From Massospora cicadina (taxonomy: Eukaryota > Entomophthoromycota > Entomophthoromycetes > Entomophthorales > Entomophthoraceae): a DNA stretch of 64,000 nucleotides. A model generated the notes under the pieces. It worked only from the letters and a program-made list of their open reading frames with translations. It did no database searches and was not told the origin of the DNA. Shown piece by piece: positions 55,912-64,000 of this stretch; position 1 is the stretch's first letter; each line of letters starts with the position of its first letter. Made by a program: the position numbers and the translations under genes. The stretch spans positions 310,001 to 374,000 of the forward strand of contig JAKSZP010014448.1 in the NCBI GenBank assembly GCA_022478985.1, given 5' to 3'.

Positions 55912-57901
55912 TGTCAGGAAGCCCAAACCCCCTGTCAGTAAGACAGCAGATAAAGTTTAGACTGTCCTGCCAGTCAGGATGTAAAAGCACCCAAAAGGCA
56001 AGCCAGAATGCCAGAGGCATTGTTGCCCCAATGATGTTGACTTGTGCAGGGAGATGTGTAACAATTGAACACCGGTGGTCTACAAGTGTAAAAAGAAACC
56101 AGCAAGAAATCAGAATGTTACAACTCTAGACCTGGCAGTCCTTGATGTAGGGACTTGTGCAATTTAATTAGGAGGTTTGTAACTCTCCATAGGAGAGCTG
56201 GGTACAAAAACAGTGGTGAGGGGGTGGATCCTCACATGGAGTGGAGACAGTTGGGCCCACAGGATACTGATATCCTGCAGGCAGATGGCCTTGACAATTG
56301 GGTTGAGTTCCAGAAAATTCTTCACATGATAAACTAAGTTGGCTGTGGTAGGAGCTATAGTTACTATCATGACCAGTACTGCCAACCAATATGGGGCCCA
56401 AGAGGCCACATCATTAGTGCCATAGGGAGTTTGGCAAGGAAAATTTTGAAATAGATCAAAATAATGGGAACTTGGGGAGATTTTTAATGGATGGTAAATT
56501 ATAAAAATTAACTGTCAATTCCTCAGTGTGTTACAACTGCTTAAATAGACAATTGTTATGGGGAATAGCTTAGAAAAGCACAGGATCTGGGACCTCAAGA
56601 TTCATCCTAACCTGGCAAACTTTGAGTGAGGAAAAAATGAACTTAATTTTGAACTGACTTCAAAAGTCAGTGGTGGGCTGAGTCACTGTCAGTTTGACCT
56701 TGGACACCCAAATTGCAGTTTTCAGAAAAACAATCTTCCAAACAGTAGCCTTCACTAGTGTGCCAGGCCAACCAGTATGGAGACTTGCTGACCCTTGTTG
56801 TTTTGCCTTCATAGGTGTACCAACCCCCTACAAGTCCTCATCTAACCCACCAACACAGCAGACCAATGACTTTGCTTTTCCTATGGTCCACCTTGGGTGT
56901 GCCCTGGTAATCCCATCCCCTATCCTGGGTGGCTATGGCATTCCTGTGCTGCACCACCCTCATGACCAATTTCCAACATATCTTGGGTGTGCCCAGCAAG
57001 TCCATTCCCCATCCTGGGTGTCTATGGCACTCCCACGCTGCACCACCCTCAAGGCTGATGGCCAGCAGCACATCATCATTGGTGGCCAGTTAGCCAGGTT
57101 TCCATCAGTTCCTTATAGGGATGAGGTATGGGAGCTGGCAGTGTCAGCCACTTCAGGCATGTCACCCCGCGCCTACTTTGATAATCTCCAGTCCTACCCC
57201 TATCCACTTTAGTGGCTCTTGCTACTTCAAATAAATAGAAAAGTGGGCAAAAGGGAGATCTTTATTTGGAGGGAAGAACAACTGTTTATACTCTAGGCTA
57301 CTGCACCTATGAAAACCCCTCAGCCATTCAAGCTGGAACTCAACCAATTGCAGTCATTTGTTTAGCAATTCCCTCCCATTACGCTCATCCAAATCACCAG
57401 ATATTAGGTCAACTCATCCTCAGCATGAGTCACCAGTAAGCTGTATATAAATTTATTATTATAAATACTTTGAGCATCCTTGGCATAAGTCGCTGGTACT
57501 CCAAATTAGACAGCAAATTCATGATCAGATGATTGATAATGAATAATTTGGCTTTCTGTCAGAAAATCCCACAATCATCTTCATATGGCAGTTAACATCA
57601 GGATAAGTTTCTGCTTAACTCATATTTGAGTCATCAAAATCATTATCAGATGGTTGTAAATAAATACATCGGCTTTCCACCAGAAATTCCCACAATCACC
57701 CACATTTTGCAGTTGGCACCAAACTAGGAATCCGCTGAACCTAAAATGATTAATAAATAACATTAAATAATATCAAACTATGCGATTAGCTGGCAATCAT
57801 GCCAACTAACTGGCACCCCCAATTCTGATATTATTGGGAGTAATCCATCAGGGTAAATTAATGACAGCAGTTTTACTGCATTTTTGATGGTTAGTGTGAC
57901 A
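55912..57901 (-). repeat. Element E 3' LTR (about 2.0 kb)
   Basis: The first 780 or so bp are highly similar to 63221-64000. The right end is set at 57901 because GTGTGACA there forms the inverted match to the TGTCAGG start and the coding region begins just beyond; it cannot be confirmed, since the partner runs out of the window. It contains a 90-bp tandem duplication (56892 and 56982) and a 172-codon + strand ORF (56694-57212) of unknown meaning. Confidence 0.7.
56892..57060 (+). repeat. 90-bp tandem duplication inside the LTR
   Basis: Two units beginning CTTGGGTGTGCCC at 56892 and 56982 and both ending near CTGCACCACCCTCA. About 80% identical. Confidence 0.8.
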
Positions 57902-58858
57902 GCGTCTCACCCATCAGGCAATGGGAACCTCCCAAGGCCACCACATGTAGGGGTGGTCCCAAGAGGTCAGAAATGGGTTTGGGGTGCCCAACCTGCCTGC
58001 ACCTGGTTGCTCTGGCACTCTTTCAGCCAAGCAAAATTCATCAAACAACGATTCTTATATTTGGGGGAGAGGGTTTTGAGCTGGCAGCAACTTTTGATGA
58101 TGAACTAGTGCCATTAATGAGTTCTGCCAAAGATTTAACATCTAGCACATTCATCTTAGAAGGCACATGCCCGTTGGGCTTTGTTCCTGATGTTTTTGAG
58201 GTAACTTTTGAATTGGTGACAACATTTTCCAGTGGCCTGATGATATTGGCGTGTTTGACTGAGGATTTGACACTAGAAACATTCTTCTTGGAAGTTACAC
58301 GCCAGTTGGGCTTTGTTTCCAATGTTTTTGAGGCAGGTTTTGAACTTATAACAACGTTTCCCATTGGCCTGATGCTATTGGCAAGTTTTTCCAAGAATTT
58401 TGCAATTCAATTCCATTTACTGAATGTATGCACCTATCATGCATTATTGCTAAGCGTTTAAGGCCTCCTGGCACTAATTTAAGATCTCCTTACCATCAAC
58501 TTCATAAGGACCTTTAGGCCCATGGGGTGCCAGCTTTCAAGTATTTCACCGCAATTCCCTCAATTTGCCATAATAATTTGGTGGAAGCAATTTCAGGGAC
58601 ATGTGGTGGGATCTTCAAAGGGAGAGTTGTTACCCATTGCTCATTTACCACATGGGTAAGATTGCATCTTAAACAAGAGGGACAGCTGCCATTCTTAGGC
58701 CTTTTTGTAGGGAACGGGAACACCACCTGGTCTAGGCAGAGGGGACTCTTCCATGGACTTTTTTACCCTTCCCTTTTTCCAAAGAGGAGGGGCGCCACCA
58801 CCAGGGAACTGAGCGAGGGCCACAATTTTTCGGGCCTTGGGCAAATTGATCTTCATTA
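57902..58858 (-). pseudogene. Element E pol C-terminal extension with tandem basic repeat
   Basis: Downstream of the chromodomain on the - strand. The 117-codon ORF 58394-58041 contains two 44-residue units (period 132 bp, starts at 58147 and 58279 on the + strand). In each, IRP-x-x-NVV is followed by a Ser/Lys/Thr-rich stretch with ETKPNWRVTSKKNV or GTKPNGHVPSKMNV. A basic, low-complexity tail after a chromodomain is plausible for nucleic-acid contact, but no function is known. The + strand ORF 57973-58461 across it is the complement of the repeat. Confidence 0.5.
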
Positions 58859-59216
58859 AAGTAGAAATCTTTGGGGGAGGATGGGTAGCTTCTGGGTGGG
58901 TGGAATGGAAAGCCTTGACCAGCTCCAAGCAGTTTGCACAATATTGGTCCCTGAGCCAACTGTTCTCCTAGGCCGGATAGCCTTTCCAAGTAACAAGTTA
59001 TTGGAAAGATCACCAAGATTTGTGGGAAGACAGGATGCCCTCCACTTCAGCCTCCTCCACACCCTTGATCATGATAGGCTCTGAGTCTGAGGGGATTGCC
59101 CCTTTGAATGGGGACAACCGAGACACATGGAATGTTGGGAGTTGCTTTAAGTGAGGTGGCAATTTCAAATGGAAAGCGCCATTACCCAATTTTTCTTCCA
59201 CCAAGTGGGGACCCAA
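58859..59216 (-). pseudogene. Element E integrase GPY/F module and chromodomain
   Basis: MGPHLVEEKLGNGAFHLKLP and HLKQLPTFHVSRLSPFKG form the GPY/F module (59216 leftward). Then VEGILSSHKSW and, after a stop and a frameshift, LVTWKGYPA, ENSWLRDQ and CLELVKAFH form the chromodomain with its aromatic cage positions. It targets integration to marked nucleosomes in the family. Confidence 0.75.
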
Positions 59217-60040
59217 TTATTTAATTGTAAACTTACTTGAGGGAACCTTCATCTGCAAATGGCACATGTCAAGCATGATACCTGAACCCACCTTTATTCA
59301 CATTCTGGGAGCTGCTTCCAATCTGTGAACCATTTTTAGTACTTATAGCCTTGGTCAGATGCTCCCAAACCAAGGATTGTGTGGTCCAGATATGCTTGGC
59401 ATGATTGGAAGTGGCTGGTACCTCAGAGTAAAGGCACGGGCTGACTGAGAATGAGGGGCTGTACCCCAAGGTTGCTTCATATGGGGCTAAACCAGTAGAG
59501 GTATGAGTTCCATCAATATACTCAAACTGAGTTAGAGGAAAATCATCAGTCCAGGTATCCTGAGTGGCTTTAGCGTAGCACTTCAGGTACTGTTACAGGA
59601 TTTGATTAACCCGTTCAGTTTGTCCATCAGACTGGGGATGGTACACAGTGGAACAAGAGGGCATAATCTTCAAGATCACCAAAATCTAGTTCCATAATTG
59701 TGCCATGAACTGGGGCCCACAGTCACTGACAATCTCTTGTGGGAAGCTGAACATAGAGAACACATGGCGCACAAAGAGGCGGTCAGTTTACTCAGAAGTA
59801 ATAGTGGAAGAGCATGGGATGAATAGGGAAAATTTTGTGAAGCAGTTGACAATCACCATCACCTCTGTAAACCCATTAGAACTGGGAAATTCAACTATAA
59901 AGTCCACGGAACTGATTTCCATGGACCCTCTTCCTGCTGTAAGGGGTAAAGGAGATCATAACTTCCAGACTGGTCTGACTTGGCCTGCATGCAAGTTACA
60001 CAGTCTGCGATCTAGGCTGTAACATCCTTTGATAAGCTCG
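59217..60040 (-). pseudogene. Element E integrase catalytic core
   Basis: Three catalytic regions are readable on the - strand: SVDFIVEFPSSNGFTEVMVI (first Asp, about 59850-59912), IVSDCGPQFMAQLWN (second Asp, about 59690-59733) and [16 protein letters not shown] (catalytic Glu, about 59597-59645). The D,D-35-E residues themselves appear intact. Stops between the blocks make the gene inactive. The ORF 59269-59469 is the following segment, LGYSPSFSVSPCLYSEVPAT. Confidence 0.85.
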
Positions 60041-60518
60041 CCCAATTATAGGTACGCTTGATTAAGTCAATACACTTCTTATTTCCTGGATATCTTACTG
60101 CGGGAGGATCGTGATGAGCCTGAATTACTTCAGCTCAAAGGAGGGGAGGAACTCAAACCTGTGTTCAAAGTTGAATGAAACCCTTGGGCAGATAATACAA
60201 GGAATGTTTTGAAACAGGGAGGGACAACCGCATCAAAAGCCCACATCTTCTTCACAGGCCATTTGCGCTGTAAAACCTGGGAGATTAGGGGTGCATTTAG
60301 AGCTAAATCTGCTGCCAAAACCATAGGAGGTAGAATGGATAAGATTTGGGTGGGGGGAATGACTGTGACTAGATCCGCCTCATCTGAGTCTGCAGGACAA
60401 TGTTCATGGTTGCAACTTAGTAAGTCAGGAAGGACATTCAACGCTCCTTTTACAAACTCATAACATCAGTTAAAACTACAAAAAACTCAGAGTTTCAGGC
60501 CTGCCAGTGTTCCAGCTT
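60041..60518 (-). other. RNase H-integrase connection of element E
   Basis: Includes a 103-codon - strand ORF (60130-60441) starting MNVLPDLLSCNHEH, which corresponds to the N-x-x-x-D-x-L-S-R connection in decayed form, and the integrase zinc-binding region (a CMQV-like remnant near 59990-60010). Confidence 0.5.
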
Positions 60519-60755
60519 CTATGGGTTGTGAAAATAAAGAAGGGCTTGGTGATCCATGCACACTGTTAACTCATGCTGAGCGCCCTGCAAGAGATACCGC
60601 CAATGGGTCAAGGCCCATGCTATGGCTGCCAGCTCCTTATTGTAGATGACCCAGGATTGTTCAGTGGGAGAGAACTTGCAGGAAAAGTAGGCGACCGGAT
60701 GTTCCAACTCATCATGCTCCTGAAGCAAGAAATCCCCAACTGCAACGGATGACAC
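60519..60755 (-). pseudogene. Element E RNase H
   Basis: Open for 78 codons: SSVAVGDFLLQEHDELEHPV, AYFSCKFSPTEQSWVIYNKE, LAAIAWALTHWRYLLQGAQH and VCMDHQALLYF. These are the gypsy RNase H landmarks, including the catalytic Glu in N-K-E and the Asp in M-D-H. The first catalytic Asp lies just before the ORF. Confidence 0.85.
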
Positions 60756-61600
60756 GTCATATGCTATGACAGGGTTTGTAGGGGTCTGCGTGTTTTAGGA
60801 TGGGGGGGTGACAAAAACACCTCTTTAATTGACTCAAATGCCTGCTGGAACTCAGGCATCCAACAAAAGGGGACATTTTTACCCATGAGCGGATGAAGTG
60901 GGGCGGCTAACTGAAATAGGGCAGGGGAGAATGATTTTTATGAATATGATAGTGTCCAAGAAGCTTCTCAATTGCTTTTGGGTCGTTGGAGTTTGCCAGA
61001 CATGGATGACATCCAGCTTTCTGGGGGGAATGGCATATCCATCTTTTAAGATGAGATTGCCCAAGAAGGTAACTTCTCTGTAAAACTCACATTTTGAAGG
61101 CTTAACAGAAAGACCCGCCTTATGTAAGACAGACACTTCCGCCTCTAAGTCCTTCACATGTTGTTTGGGAGTAGAAAATGTACTAAGATATCATCAATAT
61201 ATGCAACCGTGCAGGTGAACTGGAGAACACCCAGAACACTACCTATCATCCTTTGGAATGTGGCTGGCGCATTCTTTAGCCCAAAAGGCATCACTAGAAA
61301 TTTGAATATGCCCACTTTGTTTGATTTAGTGGTAAGCCATTCCTGACTTTCTGCTACCTAAGTCTGATAGAAGGCATTAACTAGATCAAGTTTTTAGAAC
61401 ACACGCGATTTGGCAATTGCTTGGCCAATTGTCTGTTCAAAAGGCAGTGGATAGGGATCATGGATTGTGATTTTATTAAGGTGGCCGTAATCCATGTAGG
61501 GACAAAGGGAACCATCAGCCTTTTTGGCAAAGACAATGAGAGAGGCAACTGGGATGTTTCGTTGACAACCAACCCTTCTTAAGCATGTCATCTAACCATG
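60756..61600 (-). pseudogene. Element E reverse transcriptase
   Basis: Blocks run leftward from 61591: IVFAKKADGSLCPYMDYGHL (R-x-c-v-D-Y-R-x-L-N region), KLDLVNAFYQT (motif A), VMPFGLKNAPATFQRMIG (motif B), and the catalytic AYIDDILV (YIDD at 61190-61201). AGLSVKPSKCEFYREVTFLG and FLDTIIFIK lie in the thumb part. Several stops and a frameshift near 61160 break the frame, but the catalytic Asp pair is kept. Confidence 0.88.
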
Positions 61601-61854
61601 CGTTGAGGGCAGCCTCCTCTTCCACTGTATGCGTGTTCAGTGGGCAGTTTATGCTCATTACCTGCACCGTTGTCTTAAAACCCAAGTTAAATTCTGTATG
61701 TGGGGAATATGGTCTGCCTTCTCAGAATCAAAAATACTTTGATATCCCATCAACGCTTCTGGAAAATCTGAAGGGAGGCCCGCGGGGGGAACAAGGGAAG
61801 TAACAATCCATGACCTTGAGTTTTAGTAAGGGTATTCAGTAAGGAAAACTCTCT

Positions 61855-62106
61855 CTATATATGAACATTAGAGAATGATAGCATATTAGACTCAAGGTGA
61901 ATCCTTACATGCTGCCAACGCCACCAGCCCACACCCAAAATTACTGGAAACATCAGGCTAGGCATTGCAGAAGAATGATTGCAAAAACTAAACTGGTAAA
62001 CATAGAAAGGTACTGGGCGCCGTACTTTGTATGATGGCTGAGAGGCTGACAAAGCAAACATCACCGCAGGGCCCAAGTCCAGGTCAAGATCAATTTGGTG
62101 GGGCAA
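61855..62106 (-). pseudogene. Element E protease, C-terminal part
   Basis: FPVILGVGWWRWQHVRIHLE matches the end of chromoviral proteases (d-x-I-L-G-m-x-W-L-x-x-h-n-P-x-I-D-w). The DTG/DSG active site upstream (right side, near 62110-62200) is not legible, probably lost to a frameshift. Confidence 0.7.
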
Positions 62107-63220
62107 CTCTTAGCTCATAAAGTTACCCTCTGCTCAAGTTTCAACCAAGGCCTCAAACAACACCTGGTGAGCTCTTATATAATTTTCATTGGCAATAAAA
62201 AGTAGCCGGAATTCTGTTTATTAACAGACTTGTCATTTCTGCTGACACTGAAGAGATTGCAAGCAAATCAAGGGGAAGATTTGCCTCTTTTAAGATAGAA
62301 AAATTGAGGAGAAAAAGGGATTGGGACCCATTTTCTTCAGGCTAACTTCCATCGATTCACCAGCAGGTAAAACAGAATAAACTAACTTGTGCGCAAGGGC
62401 AGCGTCTGACACTTTACCCAATACCAATACTGATTCAACAATAGGATAAGATCTGAGACCACGTCAGCCAACCCAATCATTAAGTTTCCAACTTGAGGGT
62501 GAGGAGTATGGTGAAGAGAGCCATCAATGGAAGTCGCTACCTTGCAAAATTGATAAACTGTCCCCATAGGGTGGACCAAACCTTATGATGAGTGGAGGAA
62601 GAATCCAATGCAGACATGAAAATCTTTTGAAACATATCTCCAGAAAGATCAAGTACTGGGGCTTGCTCACAGAAGGCTGCGGCTAAAGAGCCCATGCTAT
62701 GGCTTTGGCAATAAGAGAGAGTAGTTGGAACAAACGTTCCAAATGAGGTACAGGGATTTTAAGAGCTTCTGATACTGGTGCAACAAGTGAGGTAGGGTCA
62801 TCTGCATGAATAGCAGAACGCAGAAGACCTTGCACCCACCAATGAGATCCTCTTCAACGCATCCAAAAGGGCAACACCTTGCTGGGCATTATTCATTGAA
62901 GCGGCATTGTTCAGGGAAACTGAGGATCACATTTTTACCTTAGCAAGGGCGTTGAGGATCTGATTTGCAACATCTCAGGAAGGAACACCTGGATTCCCTA
63001 TTTGAGGGTAAGCTGAGGGAAGAGTAGCGGGCAATGAGGCCAGCTACCATGGAAAAATTCCTCCAGAGCTATTTGAACGCTGCTTGCAAAATTGGAGACT
63101 GACCAAATAAGCAGCAGGAGACAAACTACTGACTGCACATTCATTTGGTAAAGGGTAACCAATGAAGCTCCCATCTCTATAAGAAGGGTGGAAATGGCGG
63201 GCTCAATGGACAGTCAATTA
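62107..63220 (-). pseudogene. Element E gag region, decayed
   Basis: Position between the 5' LTR and protease calls for gag. Only a 65-codon - strand ORF (62382-62579) and scattered frames are present. No zinc knuckle could be confirmed, and no tRNA-type primer site is visible next to the LTR end at 63220. Confidence 0.4.
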
Positions 63221-64000
63221 TGTCAGGGAGAAAGTAGATAAAGTTTAGATTGTCCTGCCAGTTGGGATGCAAGAGCCCAAAAGGCAAGCCAGAATGCCAG
63301 AGGCATTGTTGCCCCAATGACGTTGACTTGTTCAGAAAGATGTGTAACAATTGAACACCGGTGGTCTACAAGTGTAAAAAGAAAACAGAAAGAAATAAGA
63401 ATGTTACAACTCCAGACCCGGCAGCCCTTGATGCAGGGACTTATGCAATTTAATTTGGTGGTTTGTAACTCTCCATAGGAGAGCTGGGTATGAAAAAGTG
63501 GTGAGGGGGTGGATCCTCACATGAAGTGAAGACAGTTGGGCCCACAGGATACCGATATCCTGATGGTGTATGGCCTTGACAATTGGGTTGACTTCCATGA
63601 AATTCTTCACATAATAAACTAAATGACTGTGATAGGAGCTAAAGTTACTCTCATGATTAGTACTTCCAATCAATATGAGGCCCAAGGGGCCACATCATTA
63701 GTGCCATGTGGAGTTTGGAAAAGAAAATTTTGAAATAAATCAAAATAACGGGAACTTGGGGAGATTTTAATGAATGGGAAATTAGAAAATTATTCGTCAA
63801 ATTCCTTAGTGTGTTGCAATTGCTTATTAGAAACTTGATATAGGGAATAGCTTAGAAAAGCACAGGATCAGTGCCTTAAGATTTAGTCTAACTTGGCGAA
63901 CTTTAAGCGAGGAAAAAATGAACTTAATTTGAACTGACTTAAAAAGAGTTGGCGGCAGGATGAGTTACTGTCAGTTTGACCTTGGACTCCAAAATTGTGG
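63221..64000 (-). repeat. Element E 5' LTR (truncated by window end)
   Basis: Closely matches 55912-56720 throughout (for example AAGGCAAGCCAGAATGCCAG and GAATAGCTTAGAAAAGCACA in both). Differences are mostly single transitions and small indels. Confidence 0.88.

Larger units (their letters stand above)
55912..64000 (-). mobile_element. Chromovirus (Ty3/gypsy) element E, partial at window edge
   Basis: A - strand gag-pol with protease, RT, RNase H, integrase and chromodomain in gypsy order lies between two homologous direct repeats, 55912 onward and 63221 onward. Both start TGTCAGG. The 5' (right) LTR is cut by the window end. ORFs are broken by stops and frameshifts, but the motifs are far more legible than in elements A1 or C, so it is younger. 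Confidence 0.88.

Noticed and set aside
57973..58461. 162-codon + strand ORF as a gene
   Set aside because: It is the complement of the tandem repeat in the - strand pol extension. The Phe/Leu/Val-rich reading is what the complement of a Lys/Ser/Asn-rich repeat gives.
1..64000. Bacterial, phage or CRISPR features
   Set aside because: No operons, no ribosome-binding-site pattern and no spaced short repeats. LINEs, SINEs and chromoviruses show eukaryotic DNA.

Overview
The window looks like eukaryotic nuclear DNA that is almost entirely transposable elements in different stages of decay, with one convincing host gene. I see no rRNA, CRISPR array, operon or prokaryotic signal. The best guess is a fungus with a large, repeat-rich, AT-biased genome. 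Ty3/gypsy elements with integrase chromodomains, APE-type LINEs and an intronless class A-like GPCR would fit an early-diverging lineage such as Entomophthorales. That placement is inference and unverified.

Layout. 1-3289: AT-rich decayed sequence with a gypsy integrase tail (- strand), a 48-bp retroinsertion and an 18-bp retroinsertion. 3290-14440: an old + strand Ty3/gypsy element (LTRs at both ends; protease, RT, RNase H, integrase remnants), split by a nested - strand LTR element (about 7713-12196). 14835-20801: more decayed DNA with an LTR copy, a tRNA-derived SINE (18292-18621) and two more micro-insertions. 20802-26215 (+) and 27046-32281 (-): two full-length but mutated LINEs of one superfamily in opposite orientation, each with target-site duplications (TSDs).

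33590-45910: a nest of elements. A + strand chromovirus integrase is split between 33736 and 45672 by element B (LTRs 33737-34604 and about 44490-45671). B holds a - strand gypsy element C (35879-43268). B's right LTR is itself interrupted by a young SINE (45057-45342, perfect 18-bp TSD). 46304-46858 and 48007-48656: two solo LTRs of a hairpin-rich family. 49811-51262: a micro-insertion, a small tandem array and a 5'-truncated third LINE.

52239-53117: intact 292-codon seven-transmembrane receptor gene. Its 5' flank plus first 64 or so codons are duplicated in inverted orientation at 53885-54383. 55912-64000: a - strand chromovirus with a long left LTR; the right LTR runs off the window.

Two retroposition systems stand out. 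First, LINEs and SINEs here share a conserved 3' tail, which implies that the SINEs borrow the LINE machinery by tail recognition. Second, four insertions only 17-23 bp long share the core CCATCTAGTACTA plus a short A run. Each is flanked by a 16-19 bp TSD, and all use an AAGA-type target. They look like extreme 5' truncations of, or an ultra-short passenger for, a different and unseen LINE.
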